This document shows, piece after piece, positions 16,029 to 26,174 of a stretch of 56,517 nucleotides of DNA. The stretch lies in assembly GCA_035487355.1 (NCBI GenBank), contig DATHMF010000053.1, positions 1-56,517 on the forward strand, in the 5' to 3' direction. Each line of letters starts with the position of its first letter. The first letter of the stretch is position 1. Both the position numbers and the translations under genes were made by a program. A model generated the notes under the pieces. That model had not been told where the DNA came from. It made no database searches and was given only the letters and a program-made list of their open reading frames with translations. The DNA comes from Terriglobales bacterium. Its GTDB lineage: Bacteria; Acidobacteriota; Terriglobia; Terriglobales; Acidobacteriaceae.

Positions 16029-19000
16029 TTAGAAGGCAAGCTTCAAAGCCAACTGCATGCGCCGCTTGAGCTGCGCGTTGGTGTATTTTCCAAAGGTTGG
16101 GTTCACCTGGGCGAAATTGCCCAGGTAATCAACCTGGAATTGCGCGTTGGTATCCACCGCGGTCCAATTGGTGTGATTAAAGACATCATAGATTTCGGCG
16201 CGGAACTGGAGCTTGAAGCGCTCGCCGGGCATGGGGATCTGCTTGAAGAGAGACATATCCCAATTGTCGATTCCCGGTCCACGGAAGTAGTTCCTTGGAC
16301 CAAAACCGGGTGTACCCTGCTGCGTGCCCTCTAAAGTGTTCTGGATAGGTGGAGCGAAGATAAAGCCATTGAGGCCGCTGGTATGGGCAAAGGGCGTGGT
16401 AACGTTGGTGACGTTTCCCTTACCCAGGATAATCACTCGGGCCCCCACGGAGGAACCACTCCAGCCAGTTGCACTATTGCTGCTGCCAATGCTGCTTGGG
16501 CAGACTGAACTGGACGTAACAGGAACGCTCCCGGCCAACGCTGTCCCTTTCAAGACACAGACGTTGTCGAGCGCGATGCCCATCGGCGCGCCGCCTTGGA
16601 AAGTGGTGATTCCTGAGATTCTCCAATCATCGAGAAAACCACGAACAAAGCCGTTATCCCAAAGCTTGCTGGCTTTGGGGAAGTCATAGGTCCAAGACGC
16701 CTTGAAGATATGGGTACGATCATAGCCGGCCAACCCATACTGCCACTGGTGGAAGTTGATATTCGGGAAGATAAAAGGAGTATTGAGAACTCCGCTACCC
16801 TCCGTATCGGCAAAATCAAAGGCCCTTGACCAGGTATAGGCAAGCCCGAAGTCAAGGCTCTTTGCAAAGCGGCGGTTCACCGCAACCTGCAAAGAGTTGT
16901 AGTTGGAAGTGCCAGAGTACTCAAGTTGGTTGATGTCGGTGTAGCCAAGATAGGGACGTAACTTGTTCTGCGATGTGCCAGTGCCGCCGCTCCCAACAGG
17001 AAGGGCATTCAGATTTGTCTGCCAGATCAGATGGCGGCCCAAGGAAGCTACGTAGGCGATATCCACCACAGTTTTGAATCCAAGCTCACGTTGGATGCCA
17101 AAGTTGTATTGCATGACGTAGGGCACCTTGCGATTGCGCTGGAACGCAAAGCTCGAGGATGGGAAGATGGCTTGATTAATTTTGTTCGGATCCACGAAAT
17201 CAATACCCGACGCAGTCAACGGTCCCAATGTGGTCGCGGCGGTTGACAGCCCAAATTCGATATTAGGAGTGAACTGAAGCGGTAGACTCCTGAAGTCGTT
17301 GGTGAAGAAGTTGTCTCTTTCGCGGAGGTCATAGAACATGCCGAAGCCGCCGCGGATGGCGGTCTTGCCATCACCCCAGGGATCGTAAGAGAAGCCGAAA
17401 CGTGGGGCGACTTTCACATGATCGCTATTGCGCATTCCGGGGGGATAGTTGGGATCAAATGCCTGAGCAAACCCAGGAACTATGCCGTTGGTAACCGTTC
17501 CATTTACGGGATTGCCTCTACCGAGTACTTCGGCCCCGTTTAATCCCGCAGGCGTTGGCGTCGGTGCGCCGCCCATACCGTATAAGAGCACCTGCTGGGT
17601 GCGATCGTAACGCTCGGGTACGAAGCCGGCTTCATTCGCAGGTGCATTATGGAACGGACGTGACCAGCCCAGCCGCACGCCCGCCTCGATAGTAAGGTTG
17701 CGAAGAATCTTCCAGTTATCCTGCGCGAACCACTCTAAGCTGCTGTAGTGCGAGATCAGAGGAGGACGCGTGTTGTTTTCGGTGTAATTCTGGAAGTCAC
17801 CGATCAGAGCGTTGGCGTAAGGATTGCCGGTGTTGCCCAGGGCGGCGGTATAGGTGCTGCTATTGGAGCTGAAGTTATAGCTTCCGGTAAAGTCACCATT
17901 CACTCCCTTGTGCTCCTGCCAATACTCCATGTACATACCGGTCTTGAGAGTGTGGGCACCCACCAGCTTGGTGAGTTCGGGGTTAAAGATAAAAACATTC
18001 TCTATGCCGGTAATGGGATAACGGGAGGCAACCGCAGGATTAGCCGGGTTGTTCACGCCTCCGAAGGTGGCCTGGGGCAGAATCTGTAAAGGGTTATTTT
18101 GCGGATCAAGCTGGGGAAGATGTATCCCAGTCCCCGGCACGCTGCGAGTCGCGACGATATTGGCTTTGGGGTTGTTGCCTTCAGTCCAGCGTGAGGCTAC
18201 AAACCTGCCTTCAAAGATAAGTGTTGGGCTGAAAATATGCTGACCATCAAGCGTGATGAAGCGGGCAATGGGGTTGTACTCGCTGGGCAGCCATCCCCAG
18301 TTGGCGTTGCCGGCGGGGACGGCGAAGCCCTGCTCATCATCCCACCAGCGACTCATGGTCACGAAAAACAGGTTGTTGGTCGTGGGATTGAAGTCCAAGC
18401 GCAGGGTTTCGGTGTGTTTAGGAATCCTCAAGCTCTCCTGAACCTGGTAGTTGAAGTTCGATCCGCTGATATTGGGCAAAGGAAGCAGGTTGAGGTATGC
18501 CTGCGTGCGCGGGTCAATCAGCGCAGCAGGAATTATGCTGTTTGCGAAACAGCCGGTAGTAACTGCGGGCGAAGTAGACGTAGCTGCGCTGCACTTGTGG
18601 GTCGGATTGGCCTTGATGTCAAAAGGATTGGCAATCAGGAGCGGCGCACCATTGTTGCTTTGGGAGAAGTTGCCAGCCCGCTCCAGCGCGGTAGGCACTG
18701 TAACCTGGCGCACATCCTGGGGACGGAGTTCACGCTGCTGCTCTTCAGAGACAAAGAAGAACAACTTCTTCTGGCCGCGAGGAATCAGCTTCGGGATGTA
18801 TACCGGCCCACCAAAATTAGCGCCCGCGGTTATAAAACGATACGGGGGATCGGCAAGGGGTTTGTTGGGGTCAGTTTGGTGAGCGGTTTTGGCAACAGAC
18901 CCGAGCGCGTTAAATATGTTATTGCGCTGAAACCAATACACCTCGCCGTGATACTGCAGACCTCCCGACTTGGTTACGGCCTGAACGGCTCCGCCTGCCT

Positions 19001-19697
19001 TGCGTCCAAATTCAGCCTGATAGCCGCTGCTTTGCACCTTGACCTCAGAGATGGCGTCCATACTGATAAACGTATTAAAGTTGGTGCCGTTGGAGTTTTC
19101 GATGGGCACGCCGTCAATGGTGATATTGTTTTGTCCTACGCGCGAGCCGTTGACGTTGAACTGAGAGTTGCCGCTGAAGCTTTGCGCCTCCGCACCGGGA
19201 GTGTAGACCACGCCGGGCTGCAAAGAGGCCAGCACTGAGAAATCGCGGTTGATAACGGTGAGATCCGAAACTTGTTCGCTGGTGATGACGCCAGAACGCT
19301 CGGTGCTGGCGGTTTGCACAGCCGCGCCTTCAGCGATGACCTCCACGGATTCGTTGGCTTGGCCGATCTGCAACTGAATCTGTCCTGCGGAAAGATGGTC
19401 ATTGGGCACCAAAACCAGATTTTTCTTCTCGTATTTCTTGAAGCCACTATGCTCCACCGCCAACGAATAAGTGTCCGGCGGCAGAGCGTTAAATGTGAAC
19501 TCGCCGTTCTGGCTGCTGGTGGTAGTGCGGACGGCGCCGGTGCTATCGGAGGTCAGCTTAACCTCCACACTCGGCATCACAGCGCCATGTGGATCTTCGA
19601 CCACTCCGGTAATGGAACCAGTTAGGGTTTGGGCTGAAAGGGTTGCGGTACAAAGAAAAAAAGATACGAGCAATACAACAAGATTTCTGCGTGACAT
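16029..19697 (-). CDS. Oar-like TonB-dependent outer-membrane receptor
   Basis: A 1222-residue receptor with a signal peptide, an N-terminal carboxypeptidase-regulatory (beta-sandwich) domain (TGSITGVVEDPHGAVMPSVEV, about residues 25-105), a plug domain with the FNVNGSRVGQNNITIDG stretch, and a long beta-barrel with repeated aromatic strands ending in Phe. This layout is a hallmark of Acidobacteria, where such proteins are thought to import polymers or oligosaccharides. The ATG at 19697 is chosen because GGGGGAG lies just upstream; the in-frame GTG four codons earlier overlaps that site. No TonB or ExbBD gene is adjacent. The ligand is unknown. Confidence 0.92.
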   Translation of the reverse strand: MSRRNLVVLLVSFFLCTATLSAQTLTGSITGVVEDPHGAVMPSVEVKLTSDSTGAVRTTTSSQNGEFTFNALPPDTYSLAVEHSGFKKYEKKNLVLVPNDHLSAGQIQLQIGQANESVEVIAEGAAVQTASTERSGVITSEQVSDLTVINRDFSVLASLQPGVVYTPGAEAQSFSGNSQFNVNGSRVGQNNITIDGVPIENSNGTNFNTFISMDAISEVKVQSSGYQAEFGRKAGGAVQAVTKSGGLQYHGEVYWFQRNNIFNALGSVAKTAHQTDPNKPLADPPYRFITAGANFGGPVYIPKLIPRGQKKLFFFVSEEQQRELRPQDVRQVTVPTALERAGNFSQSNNGAPLLIANPFDIKANPTHKCSAATSTSPAVTTGCFANSIIPAALIDPRTQAYLNLLPLPNISGSNFNYQVQESLRIPKHTETLRLDFNPTTNNLFFVTMSRWWDDEQGFAVPAGNANWGWLPSEYNPIARFITLDGQHIFSPTLIFEGRFVASRWTEGNNPKANIVATRSVPGTGIHLPQLDPQNNPLQILPQATFGGVNNPANPAVASRYPITGIENVFIFNPELTKLVGAHTLKTGMYMEYWQEHKGVNGDFTGSYNFSSNSSTYTAALGNTGNPYANALIGDFQNYTENNTRPPLISHYSSLEWFAQDNWKILRNLTIEAGVRLGWSRPFHNAPANEAGFVPERYDRTQQVLLYGMGGAPTPTPAGLNGAEVLGRGNPVNGTVTNGIVPGFAQAFDPNYPPGMRNSDHVKVAPRFGFSYDPWGDGKTAIRGGFGMFYDLRERDNFFTNDFRSLPLQFTPNIEFGLSTAATTLGPLTASGIDFVDPNKINQAIFPSSSFAFQRNRKVPYVMQYNFGIQRELGFKTVVDIAYVASLGRHLIWQTNLNALPVGSGGTGTSQNKLRPYLGYTDINQLEYSGTSNYNSLQVAVNRRFAKSLDFGLAYTWSRAFDFADTEGSGVLNTPFIFPNINFHQWQYGLAGYDRTHIFKASWTYDFPKASKLWDNGFVRGFLDDWRISGITTFQGGAPMGIALDNVCVLKGTALAGSVPVTSSSVCPSSIGSSNSATGWSGSSVGARVIILGKGNVTNVTTPFAHTSGLNGFIFAPPIQNTLEGTQQGTPGFGPRNYFRGPGIDNWDMSLFKQIPMPGERFKLQFRAEIYDVFNHTNWTAVDTNAQFQVDYLGNFAQVNPTFGKYTNAQLKRRMQLALKLAF

Positions 19698-19700
19698 TTT

Positions 19701-19707
19701 CTCCCCC
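19701..19707 (-). promoter_or_regulatory. Ribosome binding site fixing the receptor start
   Basis: GGGGGAG on the minus strand, three bases before the ATG at 19697. It rules out the upstream in-frame GTG, which lies within it. Confidence 0.7.
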
Positions 19708-19850
19708 ACGTAACTCTTACCACTGCGTCATGGCGCCGTGGTTTTTTAAAGTGAATTTGCAGGCGCAACTGCGCGCGCTCTGCCTGACAGGCTGCACGAA
19801 CCGGGCAATTGCGGTCTTGGCGAACCCAATCTCATGCAACGGGACGAAAC

Positions 19851-19878
19851 GTTACAACAGGAGACCAAGAAATTTCAA
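19851..19878 (-). promoter_or_regulatory. Possible sigma-70-like promoter for the Oar-like receptor
   Basis: TTGAAA (complement of 19873-19878) and TGTAAC (complement of 19851-19856) are 16 bases apart, about 155 bases before the receptor start. The rest of the 19698-19979 gap shows no gene. Confidence 0.3.
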
Positions 19879-19979
19879 TCACAAAAATCACTATTTTAAA
19901 TAATGAAATATTTCAGAGTGTGAATTGTAGGTTTGAATTCGTGCTTAATATTTACTGGGATTTGGATGTAAATGATTTC

Positions 19980-20894
19980 TTACTCGGCTTCGAAGACGTA
20001 GCGGCCTTTTCTTTCGGAGGCGATTGATTCGAGGATCTTCAAGAAAGCCCGGGCGGCGTGCGAGAGGCTGGAATTCTTGCGGTAGATGATGCGCAGTTTT
20101 CTTTCAAACTTGAGTTCGCGAGCCGGAACATGGACCAGTTCCCCGCGCTTGAGCTCCGTTTCCACGCACATGCCCGGTACCAAAGCCACGCCGTTTCCCA
20201 TAGCGACAAAACGCTTGATGGCTTCAATGGTCGGAAGTTCGACCTGCATGTTAAGTGGGGTCTTGTGCCGCCGGAAGGCTTCCACAACTTTGGCGCGGTA
20301 TTGGGAAGAAACATTATGGGCAATGAATGACTCCGCCCCGAGCTGGCGGATGTGCACTTCTTTCGCCGACGCTAGCGGGTGCCGCGGATGCACGATGAAT
20401 GCAAGCTCATCCTTGTAAACCACGGTAGAGCGCAATCCGGGAACATCGGGGCTGAAAGACAGCATTCCCATTTCGACTTTGTGATTGAGCACTTCCTGTG
20501 AAATTTGCGAAGACAAAGAGCGCTGCACCGTGATCTTAATCATCGGCGACTGGTGCCGGAACTTCTCGAGCACAGGCAGTAGATAAATGGAGGTGAACTC
20601 GTTGGCCGCGATGGCTAATTTTCCGGCGTGCAGTTCACGCAACTCGATGATGGCGCTGCCAGCTTCGCTGCGCAGATTCAGCAGCTTTTCGGCATAGTCT
20701 ACGAGCATGCGTCCGGCGTCGGTGAGGTTGGCATCGCGCGAGGAGCGATCAAAAAGAGGCTCGCCGATGTCCGCCTCCAGCTTGCGTATGGTTTGGCTCA
20801 CCGCAGGTTGTGTGCGATGCAATTTTTGCGCCGCCCGCGAGAAACTCCGGGTTTCCGCAACCGCAAGAAATGTCTCTAATTGGAAAAGTTCCAT
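19980..20894 (-). CDS. LysR-family transcriptional regulator
   Basis: A 304-residue LysR protein: helix-turn-helix with SFSRAAQKLHRTQPAVSQTI and a C-terminal periplasmic-binding-protein-like effector domain. The ATG at 20894 gives MELFQLETFLAVAE, the normal LysR opening; a TTG thirteen codons upstream is less likely. It is divergent from the PaaI thioesterase gene, the usual placement for a LysR regulator and its target, so that gene is a candidate target. It differs from the LysR at 1171-2067 in sequence but shares the general family pattern. Confidence 0.88.
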   Translation of the reverse strand: MELFQLETFLAVAETRSFSRAAQKLHRTQPAVSQTIRKLEADIGEPLFDRSSRDANLTDAGRMLVDYAEKLLNLRSEAGSAIIELRELHAGKLAIAANEFTSIYLLPVLEKFRHQSPMIKITVQRSLSSQISQEVLNHKVEMGMLSFSPDVPGLRSTVVYKDELAFIVHPRHPLASAKEVHIRQLGAESFIAHNVSSQYRAKVVEAFRRHKTPLNMQVELPTIEAIKRFVAMGNGVALVPGMCVETELKRGELVHVPARELKFERKLRIIYRKNSSLSHAARAFLKILESIASERKGRYVFEAE

Positions 20895-21123
20895 TGAACG
20901 TCCGCCGTTGGGATGAATCCTTGACGGTTCCAAGGATAAATCGTTCTTATTATACGAGAAAGATTATAAAGTTGACTTATGTAGATTCGAGGAACATCGT
21001 GTCCTTCCCTGGTGCTGATGGAAAGTCCAGCTCAATTCTGTGAATCTTTCGGTTTGAGTTTGCCGTCCAATGCACTCAGTGTCTCGCAACATCCACGGAT
21101 AAAATTTACGCGGGCGACTGTTC

Positions 21124-21603
21124 ATGACCATGAACGCAAGAGCGGTTGCCCTGCCTGGAGCAGAAATGCCAAAAATGATTGATGGAATCCGCAGGACTCT
21201 TCGCGGCGAAGCACCACAGGCCCCGGTGGCTCAATTGATTGGATTCAGATTGACCGAAATTGAACACGGTCGAGCAGTAGTCCAATTAGACTCCACCGCG
21301 CGCCACAGCAATCCCATGGGAACACTGCACGGCGGAATATTATGCGATATCGCAGATGCCGCAATGGGACTTGCTTACGCCAGCACTCTGGAAGAGGAAG
21401 AGTCCTTTACCACCCTGGAGCTGAAGATAAATTTCTTAAAGCCAATCTGGAACTCCAAGCTGGTTGCCACCGGCAAGGTAGTTAAGAAAGGTCGAACTGT
21501 AGGCATGACCGAGTGCGATGTTGTGGATGAAAAAGGCAGCCTGGTAGCACGATCGAGCAGCACCTGCATGACGCTGCGGGGAGATAAAGCGCAGGGAAGA
21601 TAA
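21124..21603 (+). CDS. PaaI-family acyl-CoA thioesterase
   Basis: A 159-residue hotdog-fold protein. The signature PMGTLHGGILCDIADAAMG (about residues 60-78) has the HGG and downstream Asp of the PaaI/YbgC thioesterases, and VVKKGRTVGMTECDV follows in the usual place. Such enzymes hydrolyse small aromatic or medium-chain acyl-CoAs in the cytosol. Substrate unknown. The start could also be the Met at residue 3 or 15. It is transcribed away from a LysR gene. Confidence 0.88.
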   Translation: MTMNARAVALPGAEMPKMIDGIRRTLRGEAPQAPVAQLIGFRLTEIEHGRAVVQLDSTARHSNPMGTLHGGILCDIADAAMGLAYASTLEEEESFTTLELKINFLKPIWNSKLVATGKVVKKGRTVGMTECDVVDEKGSLVARSSSTCMTLRGDKAQGR

Positions 21604-21724
21604 GTTTTGACCGCCGGCGCTTCCCATTGAAACTCTGCACTTTAAAATCTTCAAAGTAGCTTATTAAATCGTTATAATTCCAGGGCTGCATGGTTCACAC
21701 CTAATAGCGGAGCGCCGGAGAATT

Positions 21725-22618
21725 ATGAAACGTCAAACTATCATTACTGTCCTGCTTATTCTCTGTTTTCTTTTCATGGCTGCCGTAGTACACGCGACTG
21801 CGCAAGCACAGCTTTCTACCCGATGGGAAGAACTTACCGCGCCGGATTTTGTGCAGGCCATCAAACGCTCCCAAGGGACATGCCTGCTTCCCTTCGGCAT
21901 ATTGGAAAAACATGGAGCGCATCTGCCGCTAGGCACTGACTTGGTCAACGTGCGTTACCTGAGCCTGACGGCTGCCAGCCAGGAATATGCGGTGGTCTTC
22001 CCCGAGTATTACTTCGGACAGATCTTCGAAGCCAGGCACCAGCCGGGTACGGTTGCTTACAGCTTGCAGCTTCAACTGCAGCTCCTGCAGGAAACTACCG
22101 ACGAAATGGCGCGCAACGGTTGCAAGAAAGTCGTGATCATCAACGGACATGGCGGCAATGAATATTTGCTGCCGCTGTTTGCCCAGGCGCAGATGGAGCG
22201 TCCACATGATTACGTTGTTTATGTCTACTGGCCCTTCCCCAAGGAAGCAGGACGTCCGCAGAAGAAGGACACGGTAGACATGCACGGCGGCGAGTCGGAG
22301 ACGTCGCACACCATGATTGCACGGCCTGACCTGGTTCATATGGATCGCGTGCAGAACGACTCAGGAAAAGACCTCGCGCGGCAAAAACTTCCCACGGACG
22401 TGTATACCGGGATCTGGTGGTATGCACGCTTCCCTAACCACTACTCAGGCGATGCTTCCACGGCGAATAAAGAGCTGGGCGAGCTCGATGAGAAGAGCCT
22501 GGTTGAACAGGTGGTTGCTGCGATCAAAGCAATCAAAGCCGATACGGTGAGTCTGCAGCTTCAAAATGAGTTCTATGAAGAATCAACGCATCCGCTGGAT
22601 ACGAAGCCTAACCAGTAG
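21725..22618 (+). CDS. Exported creatininase-family protein
   Basis: A 297-residue protein with a signal peptide (about 1-27) followed by a creatininase fold. Metal ligands are readable: Glu and His in GILEKHGAHLPLGTD and its final Asp, His in INGHGGNE, and Glu in DMHGGESETS. Family members hydrolyse cyclic amides such as creatinine or act on FAPy-type compounds, usually in the cytosol, so the signal peptide is notable. Creatinine itself as substrate is unlikely to be decidable. It ends 14 bases from the convergent permease gene. Confidence 0.85.
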   Translation: MKRQTIITVLLILCFLFMAAVVHATAQAQLSTRWEELTAPDFVQAIKRSQGTCLLPFGILEKHGAHLPLGTDLVNVRYLSLTAASQEYAVVFPEYYFGQIFEARHQPGTVAYSLQLQLQLLQETTDEMARNGCKKVVIINGHGGNEYLLPLFAQAQMERPHDYVVYVYWPFPKEAGRPQKKDTVDMHGGESETSHTMIARPDLVHMDRVQNDSGKDLARQKLPTDVYTGIWWYARFPNHYSGDASTANKELGELDEKSLVEQVVAAIKAIKADTVSLQLQNEFYEESTHPLDTKPNQ

Positions 22619-22632
22619 ATGAAAATCTTCAG

Positions 22633-24012
22633 TTATTCGGCTGGGGTCTCAAAGCTGAGCGGCATGCGGAACCAATTTGTTCTCCAGATGCCGTAAATAA
22701 TTCCAAGAATCATCCAGATGCCGCCCACGATTTGCGCCGGATGGCCCAAGTTCAGCCAAAGAGCGAAACAAATGATAAATCCAAGAACGGGTGGAGCCAG
22801 GTTGCCTAGCTTCTTTTGTGGCTCGCGCACGAAGTAACGAATAAAAGCCGCCGCGTTGACTCCCATAAACGCAATCAATGCGCCGAAGTTAAGCATCTCA
22901 ATGCCGAGGTCGTAAGAGAAGAAGAAAGAACCGATCAAGGCGATAGCGCCAATCAGGATGACATTATTTCTTGGAATCTGATGCTTGGGCTCGACGGCGC
23001 CAAAAAAAGACTTTGGCAATGCATTACTCCGTCCCATGCCGAAGAGCAGACGCGCCGCACCCAGGTGTGCGCCCAGTCCAGATCCGAAATTAGCGATCAC
23101 TAAGGTAAGGCCGACGACCCCAAAGAGTGGGGCCCAGGTGCGGGCGGCGGCGTAGACGTAAGCCGTATCCGTATCGGGAAAGGGCTCCGAGGCCGGCCAC
23201 ACGAGCTGCGCGATATAAACTTCCATCGCTGATAGAACACCGATAACCAGACATGTAAGCACTGTAGCCAGCAGAATGTTGCGGCGAGGATTTTCTGCCT
23301 CTTCCGAAAGAGTGGAGATCCCATCGAAGCCAATGTAAGTGAGCACGGCAATTGAGGTGCAACCAAAGAGTCCGCTGAAGCTAAAGGTCCGCGGATCGTA
23401 GAACGGGCGTGTGAAAAAACTGGGATCGCTGTGGGGATGTCCAAGAATATAGCGAATAGCAGCAACGAAGACCACAATGATGACCGCGCCCATGCCGACG
23501 GTCAACGCAGTGTTGAGACGCGCCGAGGTCTTGACGCCGCGGATATTCAGTAGAGTGAAGGTGACGGCAAAGAAAATCTTCCAGGCAAAAAGTGGGACGT
23601 GCTGGGCTAGAACCGGCACCTGGGTTGTGAATTGATAGACCTGCTGTGCGCACCATATAGTGCAGACCAGCGGGTTGAGTATGTAGTCCATGACCATGCT
23701 CCAGCCGGTGACGTAGCCGAGGCCGGGATGGATCTCCTGGGCGACATAAGTAAAAGCAGAACCCGCGCTGGGATAGGCGCGCGCCATGCGGCCATAGCTG
23801 ATGCCGGTAAAGAGCATGGCCACCATGGCGATGAGAATCGCGGTGACCACATGGCCCTGTCCCCGATTGCTTAAGACACCAAAGGATGACATAGGCGCTA
23901 CCGGCTGGATGACAATAACTCCGTAGAGAATCAGATCAGTCAGGGTGAGTGTGCGCCGGAGGCGGGGCCCAGAAGACGATGCCGCTTCAGCAGCTATGTT
24001 TGGCGTTGCCAT
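22633..24012 (-). CDS. APC-superfamily amino-acid/polyamine permease
   Basis: A 459-residue, roughly twelve-helix inner-membrane transporter. The first unwound helix carries GVIVIQPVAPMSSFGV and helix 3 SYGRMARAYPSAGSAFTYVA, typical of the APC family. GFDGISTLSEEAENPRRNI matches the helix 6 region. It resembles PuuP/YfnA-like secondary amino-acid transporters; substrate not determinable. It has its own upstream gap of 200 bases containing an AT-rich palindrome. Confidence 0.9.
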   Translation of the reverse strand: MATPNIAAEAASSSGPRLRRTLTLTDLILYGVIVIQPVAPMSSFGVLSNRGQGHVVTAILIAMVAMLFTGISYGRMARAYPSAGSAFTYVAQEIHPGLGYVTGWSMVMDYILNPLVCTIWCAQQVYQFTTQVPVLAQHVPLFAWKIFFAVTFTLLNIRGVKTSARLNTALTVGMGAVIIVVFVAAIRYILGHPHSDPSFFTRPFYDPRTFSFSGLFGCTSIAVLTYIGFDGISTLSEEAENPRRNILLATVLTCLVIGVLSAMEVYIAQLVWPASEPFPDTDTAYVYAAARTWAPLFGVVGLTLVIANFGSGLGAHLGAARLLFGMGRSNALPKSFFGAVEPKHQIPRNNVILIGAIALIGSFFFSYDLGIEMLNFGALIAFMGVNAAAFIRYFVREPQKKLGNLAPPVLGFIICFALWLNLGHPAQIVGGIWMILGIIYGIWRTNWFRMPLSFETPAE

Positions 24013-24115
24013 ATTTGTTGGTCACACTTCACGTATTCTAAGGCCCATCACGGCGCGTGCATGAGCGATATTCTTTCTAAGACGAGCGCCGAAGCCCCGC
24101 CGCACAAAAATGCCC

Positions 24116-24133
24116 TATTAATACGTTTTAATA
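24116..24133. promoter_or_regulatory. AT-rich palindrome upstream of the APC permease
   Basis: TATTAATACGTTTTAATA: 6-base arms TATTAA/TTAATA around TACGTT, about 104 bases before the permease start. It may be an operator or part of a promoter. Confidence 0.35.
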
Positions 24134-24212
24134 CATCGAACAGTTGTAATATAGGCGGCCTGCAAAAGCAAGCATGGAAAGAACCGTTGCGACGGCAGAC
24201 GTGACGCTGACA

Positions 24213-26174
24213 CTACTGAAGCTGAGCGGCAACGCGCAGCAGTTCGGCAACACTCCAGGCTTGCGCGATGCATCCACGCGGGGCGTGCGGTGGATCACCA
24301 TCAAAGATTTCTGAAATTTGCCCGAGTCCGGCAATACTCATGTGCGACTCAAAATTGCTGATCCATTCCGAAGCTTTCTTTCGTGCCTCTGCACTTTCCT
24401 GGTGCACTTTAAGATATGCCGTAATGAACGGCCCTAGAAGCCACGGCCACACTGTTCCCTGGTGATAAGCACTGTCGCGTGCGCGCTGGTCACCCTCATA
24501 ACGGCCAATGTAGCGGGCATCGGCAGGCGAAAGCGTACGCAGGCCGAAAGGCGTCAGCAGTTCACGTTCGGCGGCTTCTAAGACATTCGGGGCTTTTTCC
24601 AGTTTCAGAATGGGGTGCGCCAAACTAATGGCGAATATTTGATTGGGGCGAATGGAACCATCCGGTTGATCACTGCCAATTACGTCATACAAACAACCAG
24701 TACCTTCATTCCAAAAGAGGCTGTTGAAGCTGTCATAGGCCTGGGTTGCCATGTGTTCAAAGCGTTGTTGCACAGCGGGCTCGCCAAAGCGTGCTGCCAA
24801 TGACTCTATGACACGCAAGGCGTTATACCAAAGCGCCTGGATTTCCACTGGCTTGCCGTTGCGCGGCGTTATGCACTGATTGTCATGGCTGGCATCCATC
24901 CACGTAAGTTGGGTTTCGCGGGCACCGGCGGTCAGCAATCCATCGTCTTCGACATGAATGTTGTAACGCGTGCCCTTTACGTGCCAATCCATGATCTCGA
25001 GCAAGGCGGGATAGAGGCGGTCGTGAACAAACAGCTCATCATTGGTTGCCTCAAGATATGCGCGGACAGCCTCAAAGTACCACAGGGTTGCGTCTGCCGT
25101 GTTGTATTCGGGAGTCTCTCCTGAATCGGGAAAGCGATTCGGCAGCATGCCGCGATCAATATGATAAGAAAATTCGAGAAGTACGCTTTTGGCGACATCA
25201 AACCTGCCGGTTGCCAGTGCGAGCCCGGGAAGAGCAATCATGGTATCGCGCCCCCAATCGGCAAACCAGTGGTAGCCGGCAATCACCGTCTTGTGCTCTC
25301 CACGGGAAACAATGAATTGATCAGCCGCGCGATTGAGCTGGATCAAGAGTTCACTATGAAAACCAGTCTTTTCGGTCAGCAATTTCCTGCGCGCTGTTTC
25401 TTTGCGGCGCAATGTATTCGCCGAAGTCGCTTTACGAATTTCCGTAGAAGCGATAATGACTCCGCCCTTGTCCTGGTCGAGATCGAAGATCAAAATGCAC
25501 GGACTGAAAAGGTCCTCGTCATAATCCAATCCACGTTCGCGTTCAATTTCATACTGAAACCGCCGATACCAATCGCCGTTCGCCTCAATTGCTGCAGCGT
25601 TGTGCGCCAAGTGCAGAGTAGGCAATCCAACATAAGGAGTTACTGATGCCAGTCCGGGAGCCATTTTCACTTCGCGGTTGATTGCGCCGTTCTCGTGGGT
25701 GGTGCTGTGATAATCGCGGAAGGAAATAAGCGGACGAACCTCCAGCCGGCAATTCCCTGCACCGGGTAATTTGTCGTTGAGCTTGTATTGGACTACGACG
25801 GTGTTTTCTCCATCCACCATGAAGAGGGATTTCTCTACTTCTATCTCTTCAACTTCATAGGTAAATACGGGAAAAGGGTCGAGGCGGAAATTCTTAAGAT
25901 AGTTATATCCCTGAGGATAAACCACGCCGGGATATTGATTGCAGGAGAGCTCAAATCGTTTGCCGTCCACGATCAATATTTCTTCCAGCTTCGATAACAA
26001 CGCGGTACGGCCCGCGGGCGGCGTTGTCGCTGCGATCAGCAAACCGTGGTAGCGGCGTGTATTTAAGCCTGTGATTGTGGAAGAGGCAAAGCCTCCCAGG
26101 CCGTTGGTTTCCAGCCATTCGCGGCGGTTGGCCTCGGCCAGGTTTCCGCATACACTGTGGTCAAACTGAATCAT
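24213..26174 (-). CDS. Glycogen-debranching (amylo-alpha-1,6-glucosidase) enzyme
   Basis: A 653-residue protein with an N-terminal GDE_N-type beta domain ([32 protein letters not shown]) and a C-terminal (alpha/alpha)6 barrel of the GH133 amylo-alpha-1,6-glucosidase type ([19 protein letters not shown], then [17 protein letters not shown] region with Asp). It removes alpha-1,6 branch glucose from glycogen-like glucans. Its ATG overlaps the stop of the upstream glucosidase gene as ATGA, so the two are translationally coupled. No signal peptide is seen. Confidence 0.9.
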   Translation of the reverse strand: MIQFDHSVCGNLAEANRREWLETNGLGGFASSTITGLNTRRYHGLLIAATTPPAGRTALLSKLEEILIVDGKRFELSCNQYPGVVYPQGYNYLKNFRLDPFPVFTYEVEEIEVEKSLFMVDGENTVVVQYKLNDKLPGAGNCRLEVRPLISFRDYHSTTHENGAINREVKMAPGLASVTPYVGLPTLHLAHNAAAIEANGDWYRRFQYEIERERGLDYDEDLFSPCILIFDLDQDKGGVIIASTEIRKATSANTLRRKETARRKLLTEKTGFHSELLIQLNRAADQFIVSRGEHKTVIAGYHWFADWGRDTMIALPGLALATGRFDVAKSVLLEFSYHIDRGMLPNRFPDSGETPEYNTADATLWYFEAVRAYLEATNDELFVHDRLYPALLEIMDWHVKGTRYNIHVEDDGLLTAGARETQLTWMDASHDNQCITPRNGKPVEIQALWYNALRVIESLAARFGEPAVQQRFEHMATQAYDSFNSLFWNEGTGCLYDVIGSDQPDGSIRPNQIFAISLAHPILKLEKAPNVLEAAERELLTPFGLRTLSPADARYIGRYEGDQRARDSAYHQGTVWPWLLGPFITAYLKVHQESAEARKKASEWISNFESHMSIAGLGQISEIFDGDPPHAPRGCIAQAWSVAELLRVAAQLQ

